From contig JABSQY010000029.1 in the NCBI GenBank assembly GCA_013215525.1, positions 1 to 18,387 of the forward strand: a stretch of DNA of 18,387 bases, in the 5' to 3' direction. This DNA comes from Nanoarchaeales archaeon. GTDB taxonomy: Archaea; Nanobdellota; Nanobdellia; Woesearchaeales; UBA583. Positions within the stretch are counted from its first letter, which is position 1. Each line of letters begins with the position of its first letter. Position numbers and translations under genes: made by a program. The notes under the pieces were generated by a model. That model saw only the letters and a program-made list of their open reading frames with translations. It was not told the origin of the DNA and made no database searches. Shown piece after piece: positions 1 through 7,400 of this stretch.

Positions 1-1
1 A

Positions 2-226
2 ACTATTAAATCAATATATTATTCAATAAGTTATATAATAATCTTATATATAATAACTATACTATTTACTCCAAAACATTATGACTTAAACTGTGTATTT
101 AGTGCTTGTGGCATCCAAATATTACAATTTACAAATTTTATATATATTTGGATTCCAATAACAATAATAGTTACAATTTTACCAACATATTATTTTCAAA
201 AATATTTATATAAATATTTTAAATAA
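2..226 (+). CDS. C-terminal end of a small membrane protein (partial, cut by left edge)
   Basis: Reading from base 2 the frame stays open for 74 codons and ends at the TAA at 224-226. A run of that length is unlikely by chance in DNA this rich in stop triplets. The visible part contains two hydrophobic helices (about residues 8-22 and 44-62 of the visible part), separated by a short polar stretch with cysteines at 31 and 36, and ends in a basic tail rich in Tyr, Lys and Phe (positive-inside). No start is visible, so the gene begins left of the window. It converges on guaC, with 21 bp between the stop codons. The family is not recognisable from this fragment. The coding call rests only on frame openness and membrane-like composition. 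Confidence 0.55.
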   Translation, partial: TIKSIYYSISYIIILYIITILFTPKHYDLNCVFSACGIQILQFTNFIYIWIPITIIVTILPTYYFQKYLYKYFK

Positions 227-247
227 AAGATTTAAATAAAAAACAAA

Positions 248-1363
248 TTATTTTTTATCATCAGCATCATACTTTGCATTACTTTCATTAAGTTGTCTAT
301 TAACTCGAATAAAAGTTGCACGTTTACTAAATTCTTTTAATTTTCTTGCACCAATATATGTTCCAGTACTACGCAAACTTCCAAATAAATCAGAAATATA
401 ATTCTCCATTGACCCTTTATGTGGGATTAAAGTATAACGTCCTTCGGAAGCGCGATGTGCATCTTTTTGCCCATAGTTATCAAGCATTGCTTTATTAGAA
501 GATGAACCATAATATTCTTTATACAATTTACCATTCATCTCAACAGTTTCACCACCACTTTCTTCAAACCCTGAAAATAAACTTCCACACATATTAAAAT
601 CAGCACCACCACAAAATGCTTTAGCAATACAACTAGGGTGAACTTGTCCACCATCTGCAATAATTAAACCACACTCCCCTTGAGGATTTGAAATCCCATG
701 AGCAGCATCTGCACACTCAATCACAGCAGATAGTTGTGGATATCCAACACCTGTCATCTTACGAGTTGTACATGCAGAACCAGGTCCAATTCCAATTTTT
801 ACAATATCAGCACCATTTAAAATAATTTCTTCAGCCATTTCATTTGACACAACATTCCCTGCGATAATAATATGTTTAGGTAATAAACTTCTAACATATT
901 TAATTGTGTCTAAAAATCTTTCTAAATATCCGTTTGGAACATCAATAGTTACAAAAGAAAAATTATCAATTAATTTTTCTTTAATCATAAGTTTTAATTG
1001 TTCAACATCACGATCACGAATTCCAAGTGTATAACTAACATAATCTGGGTCTTTAAAAGTTAAAAAAAATTCTTTATATTCTTCAATAGAATAATATTTA
1101 TGAAATGTTGTAATTATTTTATGTTTAGCTAAAACAATTGCTGTAGAAAAAGTGCCACAACTTGCCATATTTGCAGTCATAATCGGAACTCCAGTCCACT
1201 TTTTGGGTGAATGATAAAAGGAAAAAGTTCTAACTAATTCTACATCCTTTCTGGATTCCATAGTACTTCTTTTAGGTTTTAAAAGAACGTCACAATAATC
1301 TAACATAACTTCATTTATAATTCTCATACCACAAAGTGTTAGATTTTTAATCTTTAAAAACAT
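248..1363 (-). CDS. guaC: GMP reductase
   Basis: Predicted cytosolic NADPH-dependent GMP reductase (GMP to IMP plus ammonia), linking guanine salvage to the IMP pool. It is colinear with bacterial and animal GuaC/GMPR: DVLLKPKRST near residue 25, the nucleotide-loop motif GIGPGSACTTR at 191-201 with catalytic Cys198 and following Thr residues, GVGYPQLSAVIECADAAHG at 205-223, ADGG at 236-239, and the flap glutamate in RASEGR (Glu308). No CBS domains are present, and the Cys loop with EESGG (267-271) points to GMP reductase rather than IMP dehydrogenase. The family's usual ANMD sequence reads ANMAS here (64-68). Length is 371 aa from this ATG against about 347 in E. coli. Met13 (1327) aligns with the usual family start, but a TTTTTAAAT box at 1383-1391 lies 24 bp before Met1, supporting the longer leaderless form. 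The enzyme call is firm; the start is uncertain. Confidence 0.93.
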   Translation of the reverse strand: MFLKIKNLTLCGMRIINEVMLDYCDVLLKPKRSTMESRKDVELVRTFSFYHSPKKWTGVPIMTANMASCGTFSTAIVLAKHKIITTFHKYYSIEEYKEFFLTFKDPDYVSYTLGIRDRDVEQLKLMIKEKLIDNFSFVTIDVPNGYLERFLDTIKYVRSLLPKHIIIAGNVVSNEMAEEIILNGADIVKIGIGPGSACTTRKMTGVGYPQLSAVIECADAAHGISNPQGECGLIIADGGQVHPSCIAKAFCGGADFNMCGSLFSGFEESGGETVEMNGKLYKEYYGSSSNKAMLDNYGQKDAHRASEGRYTLIPHKGSMENYISDLFGSLRSTGTYIGARKLKEFSKRATFIRVNRQLNESNAKYDADDKK

Positions 1364-1382
1364 TTGTAAATATAATTTGATA

Positions 1383-1391
1383 ATTTAAAAA
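1383..1391 (-). promoter_or_regulatory. TATA box for guaC
   Basis: TTTTTAAAT read on the minus strand, centred about 24 bp before the first ATG at 1363. A second AT-rich candidate around 1371-1379 would instead give a roughly 20-nt leader before Met13, so the box does not fully settle the start. Confidence 0.45.
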
Positions 1392-1461
1392 TATTATAAA
1401 TTTCATTATTTTTAATTTTTTTTATCATTATTTCACATTACTACTTTAATTTTAAAGTAAA

Positions 1462-1471
1462 TTATATAAAC
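1462..1471 (+). promoter_or_regulatory. TATA box for the three-helix membrane protein
   Basis: TTATATAAAC centred 26 bp before the ATG at 1493, with the purine-rich AAAGTAA just upstream in the place of a BRE. The transcript is predicted to be leaderless. Confidence 0.7.
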
Positions 1472-1492
1472 TATTAATTCATAAAATTTAAT

Positions 1493-1801
1493 ATGATTGA
1501 AACAACACCATATGCAATAGGATTTATAATTTATGTTGTATTTAATTTAATAACATTTGATGTATATTCAAAAGGAAAAGAATATGTAAACCATATGGTT
1601 TTATACATGATTTATATATATTATACTTTACTTGCAGGATATGTAATTAATTTAGTAGATTCTGTAGCTGGAGAGGAGCCAATGTACATTTTTTTACAAG
1701 TTCTAGCCTACGCAATCGCAGGAGGAGTATTTATGGTATATCACTATAAATATGAAATTTCAAAAAATAAAAAGTTCCACGATAAAATTGGAAGTTTTTA
1801 A
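1493..1801 (+). CDS. small three-helix membrane protein, unknown function
   Basis: A 102-aa protein that is almost entirely membrane. Hydrophobic helices lie at about residues 7-26, 35-55 and 64-85; a short acidic loop (AGEEP, 59-63) sits between helices 2 and 3, and a basic tail rich in Lys follows. No catalytic motif, cysteine pair or signal peptidase site is visible. It has its own TATA box 26 bp upstream and transcribes away from guaC, so it is probably monocistronic. It converges on the cysteine-rich gene at 1866, with a small hairpin between them. I do not recognise the family. The promoter, open frame and helix pattern support a real gene. Confidence 0.75.
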   Translation: MIETTPYAIGFIIYVVFNLITFDVYSKGKEYVNHMVLYMIYIYYTLLAGYVINLVDSVAGEEPMYIFLQVLAYAIAGGVFMVYHYKYEISKNKKFHDKIGSF

Positions 1802-1830
1802 TCTAATTTTTGCCAAATGTGTGTGTTCTG

Positions 1831-1845
1831 GATACCAAAGGTATC
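1831..1845. terminator. small hairpin between convergent genes
   Basis: GATACC-AAA-GGTATC, a perfect 6-bp stem with a 3-nt loop, lies midway between two converging stop codons (1801 and 1866). It could end transcription in either direction, but neither side is followed by a strong T tract, so the role is uncertain. Confidence 0.35.
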
Positions 1846-1865
1846 AATTTAGACATATATTTTAT

Positions 1866-2438
1866 TTATTCTACAATTTCTTTTTTAGAAATAAATTCTT
1901 TAATTAATTCTCCAGAATCATTTTTCATTGAATAATCATAATTAGAATAATTTTTAGATTTTACAAATTCAACAAATTTTTCTCTTTGAGACAGTTGCAT
2001 TAATTCCCAAGATTTCAAAGTATCACATTCATACTTTGTATCACAGTACCCAACACGAAGGTCACTGTTTGGAGCAACTGTTTCCTTTTTATCTACAATT
2101 TCATTAACTAAAGGATGAAGTGGACAAGCAGTACAACCATTTCCAAATTCTGTAAGGTTTAAACAAACACCACTAGGACTAACCTCATCATTAGCAAACC
2201 TATCACGAAACTTTTGTAACTTTTCATCATTACTTAATTTATCAATTTCATTTTTTCTAATTTTATTTAAATCCTGTGTATTTAACCAAATATCTGATTC
2301 AACATCTTCTTGATTTGAAAACTTAACGCCACAACAACCATAACACGACAAATTTAAATGTCGTAATTGACAGGGATAAGATTCCATTAAATCAATAGTT
2401 GAACTACTTTTTTGATTTTGATTAGATTGTTTAGTCAT
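1866..2438 (-). CDS. cysteine-rich protein, possibly related to YkgJ-type metal-binding proteins
   Basis: A 190-aa soluble protein with nine cysteines: 23, 32, 35, 36, 92, 102, 105, 132 and 138. The first group forms CxxCC (32-36), then about 55 residues later come GVC (92) and CxxCPLHP (102-109). That order, with a hydrophobic LNTQDLNKI stretch after the first cluster, is reminiscent of the YkgJ/CxxCxxCC proteins thought to bind zinc or an iron-sulphur cluster, but it is not a full match and the extra Cys132/Cys138 pair is unexplained. The N-terminus (1-14) is a low-complexity Gln/Asn/Ser tail. There are no membrane segments. A TATA-like box lies about 31 bp before the ATG. Metal binding is inferred from the cysteine pattern; the function is unknown. 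Confidence 0.72.
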   Translation of the reverse strand: MTKQSNQNQKSSSTIDLMESYPCQLRHLNLSCYGCCGVKFSNQEDVESDIWLNTQDLNKIRKNEIDKLSNDEKLQKFRDRFANDEVSPSGVCLNLTEFGNGCTACPLHPLVNEIVDKKETVAPNSDLRVGYCDTKYECDTLKSWELMQLSQREKFVEFVKSKNYSNYDYSMKNDSGELIKEFISKKEIVE

Positions 2439-2464
2439 TTTAAAATAAAATTATTGTTTTCTAC

Positions 2465-2473
2465 AATTATAAA
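2465..2473 (-). promoter_or_regulatory. TATA box for the cysteine-rich gene
   Basis: TTTATAATT on the minus strand, centred about 31 bp before the ATG at 2438. This is slightly farther than for most genes here, giving a leader of about 5 nt. Confidence 0.5.
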
Positions 2474-2529
2474 TATAATAGTTGTTAAGTATTTAAAAAA
2501 AGAAGTATTATAAATTATTTTATTTAGAA

Positions 2530-3162
2530 TTATAATTTATTAAAATTAATTAATTTAATATTAAAAATTTCAGCATTTAAACAAATGTATTTAATTTTTT
2601 CAATATCTAATTCACGATCTTTATTTAAACTAGATTCGCACTCAGGGTCGTACGTCCCAGGATGAAATAAAATCTCATAAGAATTATTTTCATCCATTTC
2701 TTCAAGTAATTCATTTAAATCATCTAACTCAATATCAGTTCCATCAATTACTTTTTTATCTGTTGTACGAACATTTCCTAAACTCTCCCAAGATTTTCGA
2801 CAAGGCAAATCATTTTCCAAACAAAATTTCTCAACAGCCATCCCCTCAGCTTCACTGCCGCAAGACTTATGAACATCTAAATGTGATGGGAAAAAATCAA
2901 AAGTATCCATAAACATTTCAATTTGTTCTTCAATTTCATCATAGTAACTATCTGTTTTAAAAACTAAATGAAGTCCTACAGAAATATTCTTTGAATTTTT
3001 AAATTCAATTAATTCATTAATTTGAGAACTTTGATTTCCTGTAATTTTACTAACCATAACTGTTGTTGAAGATAAGAAATTTTCTCTAATCAAATCTAAA
3101 ATAGATTCATTAAAAATTTCACTATATCCAAAATCATCAGCATTAATAATTAACTTTTTCAT
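2530..3162 (-). CDS. ChbG/YdjC-family carbohydrate deacetylase
   Basis: Predicted metal-dependent deacetylase of the ChbG/YdjC family, whose characterised members remove an acetyl group from N-acetylated sugars such as diacetylchitobiose. The family landmarks appear in order: NADDFG at 7-12 (metal-binding aspartates and general base), GLHL at 63-66 (His65), HLDVH at 94-98 with the metal-ligand histidine, and FHPG at 166-169 near the C-terminus. At 210 aa it is shorter than the usual 230-290 aa, with compact loops after the HPG motif. The protein is soluble with no signal peptide. A TATA box sits 25 bp before the ATG, so it is leaderless and divergent from the HAD gene at 3302. The natural substrate cannot be read from sequence; no chitin or amino-sugar genes are nearby. 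Confidence 0.85.
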   Translation of the reverse strand: MKKLIINADDFGYSEIFNESILDLIRENFLSSTTVMVSKITGNQSSQINELIEFKNSKNISVGLHLVFKTDSYYDEIEEQIEMFMDTFDFFPSHLDVHKSCGSEAEGMAVEKFCLENDLPCRKSWESLGNVRTTDKKVIDGTDIELDDLNELLEEMDENNSYEILFHPGTYDPECESSLNKDRELDIEKIKYICLNAEIFNIKLINFNKL

Positions 3163-3182
3163 AATTGGTTATGATTTGTTGA

Positions 3183-3191
3183 GTTTATAAG
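3183..3191 (-). promoter_or_regulatory. TATA box for the ChbG/YdjC-family gene
   Basis: CTTATAAAC on the minus strand, centred 25 bp before the ATG at 3162. It belongs to a divergent promoter pair with the HAD gene. Confidence 0.7.
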
Positions 3192-3272
3192 TTTAACTAA
3201 TCATAATAATAAATAATATTTTTAAACCTATAAACTAGAAAGGTGATTAATTAACCTATTAGAATAAAAAAG

Positions 3273-3280
3273 TATATAAG
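3273..3280 (+). promoter_or_regulatory. TATA box for the HAD hydrolase
   Basis: TATATAAG centred 25 bp before the ATG at 3302, predicting a leaderless transcript. Confidence 0.7.
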
Positions 3281-3301
3281 TTTACTAACTTCAAATATTT
3301 T

Positions 3302-3895
3302 ATGAAGGTAATAATTTTCGACTTTGATGGTGTAATCGCTGACACATATGATTTTATTAAAAATATTTGTGATGAGATTGGAGTTGGAGTATCTCATGAA
3401 GAATTTAAAGCGCACCACGATGGAAATGTATATGAAACACCAGCAATAAAATTTACAGAACAAGACGCAAAAAATTTAGTTTCAAAATATTTTAATCAAA
3501 TCCACACAACAAAGTTTTTTTTAACAAAAGAGAATCTAAAACAATTAAGTGAAACTTATTCTTTAAATATTATATCAAGTTCAGAAGCAAATTCTATTAA
3601 TAAATTTTTAAAACATAATGAAATTGAATTTTTTGATGAAGTTCTTGGTGTAAATTTTCATAAATCTAAAGTTCATAAGTTTAATTATTTATTTGAAAAA
3701 TATAACTTAAAACCTAATGAATGTATTTTTATAAGTGATACAGTTGGAGACATTTTAGAAGGACATAAAGTAGATGTAAAAACAATCGCTGTAGATTATG
3801 GATTCCACGATAAAGAAAGATTAAAAAAAGCAAACCCACACAAAATTGTATCTAACTTTGATGAGATTTTAAAAGAAATAAATTTATTAAACTAA
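3302..3895 (+). CDS. HAD-superfamily hydrolase (phosphoglycolate phosphatase-like)
   Basis: A soluble 197-aa phosphatase of the HAD superfamily. Motif I is DFDGV at 7-11 with nucleophile Asp7 and acid/base Asp9. A small helical C1 cap spans about residues 15-75. Motif II is the ISSSE stretch (91-95), motif III lysine is Lys121 or Lys123 in HKSKVHK, and motif IV is ISDTVGD (144-150) with Asp146 and Asp150 for Mg2+. The arrangement resembles phosphoglycolate phosphatase and related small-molecule phosphatases; the substrate cannot be assigned. It is leaderless, with its own TATA box, and divergent from the ChbG-type deacetylase. A sugar-phosphate role beside that enzyme is possible, but adjacency is the only support. 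Its stop lies 45 bp from the converging metG stop. Confidence 0.88.
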   Translation: MKVIIFDFDGVIADTYDFIKNICDEIGVGVSHEEFKAHHDGNVYETPAIKFTEQDAKNLVSKYFNQIHTTKFFLTKENLKQLSETYSLNIISSSEANSINKFLKHNEIEFFDEVLGVNFHKSKVHKFNYLFEKYNLKPNECIFISDTVGDILEGHKVDVKTIAVDYGFHDKERLKKANPHKIVSNFDEILKEINLLN

Positions 3896-3940
3896 TAAAA
3901 ATAATAAAAAATAATTAAATAATATTAAGTAAACTTAAAA

Positions 3941-5920
3941 TTAACAAACTTTTCCATCAACGTTTTTATCAACAGAAACGCCAGCAACTTCTTTTCCATT
4001 ATATTCTACTTTTCCAGATTTTCCAAATATTTCAATTTTCTTAAACGCTTTTGAATTAATTCGAGATTCATTATCAGCAACATCATCACCACACTTTAAC
4101 TGTGTACCAACATCTAAATCTGAACTTAAAAGACCAACAACTTCATCACCGCATGCAAGAATCATACCATTAGATTCATAACCACCAAGCTTTGCAGGTT
4201 TTAAATTATTAATTACAATAACTTTTTTATTTAATAGGTCTTCTTCAGTATAATGTCCTTGTAATCCTGAAACAATTTGTTTCTTTTCATTTCCTAAATC
4301 AATTTGTAAAATATATAATTTTTCAGAATCTGGATGTTTTGATACTTCAACAACTTGACCAACTACTAAATTTAATTTATTAAATCCTTCACGTACACTA
4401 ACTACTTCCACTGCAGGTTTTTCTAACTTAATCTTTTCAAATAAATTTTCTTTAGCTCCTAACGTGTGTCCCTTCTCTAAAAATTCAACCTTAAAAACAC
4501 CATCATTTTTAATATTAAATTGTTTAAACAATAACTCAGACTTATTAGGAATAATACAATGTGTAAACTTACCAAAAAAGATACAAGCAGAACATAAAAC
4601 ATTCATAATAGTTCCAAGTCTTTTTTCATCTTTTTCAGCCCAAGGTGACACCTTATTTACATACGCATTAGTATCTCTAATTGCAGTCCATAAAACATCA
4701 AACGCTTTTGTATACTCTAAATTTTGCATTAAAGAATTAAAATTATCATAAATATTTAAACTCTCAAGTAACTCAGTATCAACAGATTGTAACTCTCCCA
4801 TCTCAGGCATACCTTCACCAAAAGGTTTACTTGTCATTGCGTGAACACGTGAAACTAAATTCCCAAAATCATTATTTAATTCATTATTAACTTTTTCAGC
4901 AAACATTTTTTCAGAAAAATTAGAATCTTCTCCAAAACTTCCATTTGTAATTAAAAAATATTTAAACTCTTCAACACCAAACTTTTTAGCAAACTTAATA
5001 GGATCAATAACATTACCAAGTGACTTACTCATTTTATGTCCATTCTCATCAAGCAGCATTCCATGCGCAAACACAGACTTTGGTAACTCCATATCAACAG
5101 ACATTAAAAAAGCAGGCCAGTACACTTCATGAAACCACTTAATATCTTTTCCAATCATATGAACATCACAAGGCCAAAAATCCATTTTATCATTATTCTC
5201 TAAAGCGGACACGTAATTAAATAATGCATCAAACCAAACATATGTCACGTGTGAACTATCAAAAGGTAATTCAATTCCCCACTCAAGTTTTTTCTTATTT
5301 CTAGAAATTGAAATATCACGAAGTCCATCTTTAACACGATTAATAGTTTCAAGAGCTTTTGATTTAGGTTTTAAAAAATCGCTATTCTCATAGAATTTTA
5401 ATAATTTATCTTCATACTTTGATAACTTAAAAAAATAATTTTCCTCACTAACTGTGTCGCAAACTTTTTTATGATCAGGACAAATATTTCCCTCATTTAA
5501 ATCAGCTTCTTCATAATATCTCTCGCAACCAACGCAATATAAACCTTCATAAGTTCCTTTGTAAATATCTCCATTATCAAATGATTTTTGTAACATCTTT
5601 TGAACAAACACTTTATGATCTTCATCTGTTGTTCGTACAAAATAATCATTAGAAATATTTAATTTAGTTAATAAATTTTTAAATTGAGGAACCATTAAAT
5701 CAACATACTCTTTAGGAGATTTATTTATCTTTTCAGCAGTATCAACTATCTTTTGACCATGTTCATCTGTACCAGTTAAAAAGAAAACATTTTTCCCAAT
5801 ATCTCTATTCCATCTAGCTAAAACATCACACACAATAGATGTGTACGCAGTTCCTAAATGTGGTTTTCCACTCGCATAATAAATTGGAGTTGTAATAAAA
5901 AAGTTATTATTATTATTCAT
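3941..5920 (-). CDS. metG: methionyl-tRNA synthetase with fused tRNA-binding domain
   Basis: Class I synthetase that charges tRNA-Met. The Rossmann catalytic domain starts at TTPIYYASGKPHLGT (10-24; the HIGH-equivalent is HLGT), with GTDEHG at 50-55 and KMSKS at 296-300. A single zinc knuckle is formed by Cys129, Cys132, Cys147 and His150, the layout seen in Thermus/Bacillus-type bacterial enzymes, whereas most archaeal MetRS carry two knuckles. An anticodon-binding helical domain covers about 340-500, followed by a C-terminal OB-fold tRNA-binding domain of the EMAPII/CsaA type (513-612), with the characteristic ILQIDLG, VSGL and NLKPAKLGGYESNGM stretches. About 47 residues, ending in a terminal Cys, extend past the OB-fold. 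At 659 aa it is near the usual length of the fused bacterial form. A TATA box lies 26 bp before the ATG. The bacterial-type core suggests interdomain transfer. Confidence 0.97.
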   Translation of the reverse strand: MNNNNNFFITTPIYYASGKPHLGTAYTSIVCDVLARWNRDIGKNVFFLTGTDEHGQKIVDTAEKINKSPKEYVDLMVPQFKNLLTKLNISNDYFVRTTDEDHKVFVQKMLQKSFDNGDIYKGTYEGLYCVGCERYYEEADLNEGNICPDHKKVCDTVSEENYFFKLSKYEDKLLKFYENSDFLKPKSKALETINRVKDGLRDISISRNKKKLEWGIELPFDSSHVTYVWFDALFNYVSALENNDKMDFWPCDVHMIGKDIKWFHEVYWPAFLMSVDMELPKSVFAHGMLLDENGHKMSKSLGNVIDPIKFAKKFGVEEFKYFLITNGSFGEDSNFSEKMFAEKVNNELNNDFGNLVSRVHAMTSKPFGEGMPEMGELQSVDTELLESLNIYDNFNSLMQNLEYTKAFDVLWTAIRDTNAYVNKVSPWAEKDEKRLGTIMNVLCSACIFFGKFTHCIIPNKSELLFKQFNIKNDGVFKVEFLEKGHTLGAKENLFEKIKLEKPAVEVVSVREGFNKLNLVVGQVVEVSKHPDSEKLYILQIDLGNEKKQIVSGLQGHYTEEDLLNKKVIVINNLKPAKLGGYESNGMILACGDEVVGLLSSDLDVGTQLKCGDDVADNESRINSKAFKKIEIFGKSGKVEYNGKEVAGVSVDKNVDGKVC

Positions 5921-5941
5921 AGTATAACTAAAGAGTATTAT

Positions 5942-5950
5942 CTTTATAAA
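5942..5950 (-). promoter_or_regulatory. TATA box for metG
   Basis: TTTATAAAG on the minus strand, centred 26 bp before the ATG at 5920. It lies between metG and the stop of the nucleotidyltransferase gene (5962), so metG can be transcribed independently. Confidence 0.7.
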
Positions 5951-5961
5951 ATTTCTTTATA

Positions 5962-6669
5962 TTAAGCCGCATATTGTCCATATAACTCTAAATTAATCTC
6001 TTCTAAATGCTTTTGAATATCAGCATCATTAGAAGGTAAAGTTTTTCCTAAATCAACTCCATAATATTTAGTAACATAATCGGATAGTTCTTGTAATTTT
6101 ACCATAGTTAATTCATGTGGATGTGCCTGTAAAGATTGAGAGATATTATAATCACTAACAAGCATAAGTGATTCAATTACTTTTTTATCAATTGGTTTAT
6201 CTGGCATATTATCTAAACTACCATGGATTGTAATTAGTGTTTTTTCTACACTTTCAGAAAATCCAACTGGATTAATTTCTGTATATCTTTCTTTATCAGT
6301 ATAAAATAGAGTATGTAGAGGAATAATAGAAATAGATATATCTGGATTATTTAATCGAGTAATATAGCGATGAGGTGCTTGATCTACTTTACGAGGAGTT
6401 GCAGAAATAATTAGACCATTTTCTTTAAGAGAAGCTCCTATATCACAAATTATTCTATTAACATCATTTAAACAAGCTCCAAGATTTGAATTTTCATGTG
6501 GTGTAAAAATAACATCAAGGTCATGAATAGGTTTAATTTTATTATCAGTACCAGACCCAATTATACCGACTAAACCCAGCTCATCAAGTTTAGAGTTTGC
6601 ACAGACACGTTCAACAGTATTTAATACTAATTTAGTATGTATCGGGTCAATCTCATATCTTAACTTCAT
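5962..6669 (-). CDS. Pol-beta-superfamily nucleotidyltransferase, unknown substrate
   Basis: A 235-aa soluble protein. Near the N-terminus it shows the nucleotidyltransferase signature: a hydrophobic strand, then GSGTDN (38-43), and DLD (50-52), i.e. the GS...DxD arrangement that binds nucleotide and two metal ions. A later strand around PDISISIIPLH (109-119) may supply the rest of the active site, but the third carboxylate is not obvious. The remaining half, from about 150, is helical and unassigned. There is no HEPN partner gene, so this is not an obvious MNT/HEPN toxin-antitoxin pair, and no rRNA- or lipid-specific domain is visible. A TATA box 26 bp before the ATG predicts a leaderless message. 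The fold assignment is reasonable; reaction and substrate are unknown. Confidence 0.72.
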   Translation of the reverse strand: MKLRYEIDPIHTKLVLNTVERVCANSKLDELGLVGIIGSGTDNKIKPIHDLDVIFTPHENSNLGACLNDVNRIICDIGASLKENGLIISATPRKVDQAPHRYITRLNNPDISISIIPLHTLFYTDKERYTEINPVGFSESVEKTLITIHGSLDNMPDKPIDKKVIESLMLVSDYNISQSLQAHPHELTMVKLQELSDYVTKYYGVDLGKTLPSNDADIQKHLEEINLELYGQYAA

Positions 6670-6690
6670 AAATAATCTAATATTCTAGAA

Positions 6691-6699
6691 TTTATAAGC
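6691..6699 (-). promoter_or_regulatory. TATA box for the nucleotidyltransferase gene
   Basis: GCTTATAAA on the minus strand, centred 26 bp before the ATG at 6669. Confidence 0.65.
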
Positions 6700-6744
6700 G
6701 TTGTCACTACTTAGAACAACATAACACAAGTAAATAAAATCAAT

Positions 6745-7245
6745 TCAACCTAAAATTTCACGTAATTTTGAAATAATAATTTTTTTCTTCTCATTATCCA
6801 TTGGTAAAATAATCTTTAAACTTTGTCCACCATATAACCACTTAATTTTTGAAGTAGTTTTTAATTGAAACTTTAAAGAATGAGGTATTTTATCAGAAAC
6901 TGTTTGTAAATCAAGCCAACGTATAAACTCTTCTTTTAAAATATCATCATACGACACAAAACGTAAATCAAGCTTATTTCGAACACCAACTCCAGACTCA
7001 CAGAAAAACACATCAACATTTCTATCAAATACATTATAACTTGCCAAAATATTTAATTTCTTTAAATCAATATCAGAAATTAACTTAAATAATTCATCTC
7101 TATTTTCTCTATATTCATCAAGTCCAACTAAAGCAAAAACTCCCCAAGTCAAAATTAAACCTAAAACTAAAATAAATAAAATAATACTAATCTTAAATCC
7201 AAACGACCCATTAGAAAAAGTTAAAATCAAATCCGACAAAAACAT
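6745..7245 (-). CDS. membrane-anchored protein with possible PH-like domain
   Basis: A 166-aa protein from the chosen ATG at 7245. A longer reading begins 4 codons earlier at 7257, but the only good TATA box (7267-7276) is 26 bp before 7245, matching the leaderless spacing of the neighbours. One or two N-terminal hydrophobic helices (about residues 1-14 and 17-42) are followed by a soluble region of roughly 120 residues. Its pattern of short beta strands, a FVSYDDIL motif (about residues 100-107) and a final amphipathic helix after a KIILP strand recalls bacterial PH-like domains; this is a resemblance, not a family match. It has no catalytic motif. The function is unknown; a membrane-tethered binding module is the most that can be inferred. 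Confidence 0.65.
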   Translation of the reverse strand: MFLSDLILTFSNGSFGFKISIILFILVLGLILTWGVFALVGLDEYRENRDELFKLISDIDLKKLNILASYNVFDRNVDVFFCESGVGVRNKLDLRFVSYDDILKEEFIRWLDLQTVSDKIPHSLKFQLKTTSKIKWLYGGQSLKIILPMDNEKKKIIISKLREILG

Positions 7246-7266
7246 AAAATAATACAAGTAACAAAT

Positions 7267-7276
7267 ATTATAAAAT
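7267..7276 (-). promoter_or_regulatory. TATA box deciding the start of the PH-like membrane gene
   Basis: ATTTTATAAT on the minus strand lies 26 bp before the ATG at 7245 but only 14 bp before the upstream ATG at 7257, which favours the shorter start. Confidence 0.6.
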
Positions 7277-7370
7277 ATTATTTTAATTAATAAATTGTAA
7301 TTTTAAAGTACAAGAATTAAACAAGAATAAAATAAATCCATTAAGAAAATAATAAATTAATTAAAGAATA

Positions 7371-7379
7371 ATTATAAGA
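7371..7379 (+). promoter_or_regulatory. TATA box for the YciI-family gene
   Basis: ATTATAAGA, centred 26 bp before the ATG at 7401. Confidence 0.6.
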
Positions 7380-7400
7380 GATAAATATAGGTAAGATAAA

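Noticed and set aside
5962..7257. MNT/HEPN-type toxin-antitoxin module
   Set aside because: The nucleotidyltransferase is 235 aa rather than a minimal MNT, and the neighbouring protein is membrane-anchored with no HEPN RxxxxH motif.
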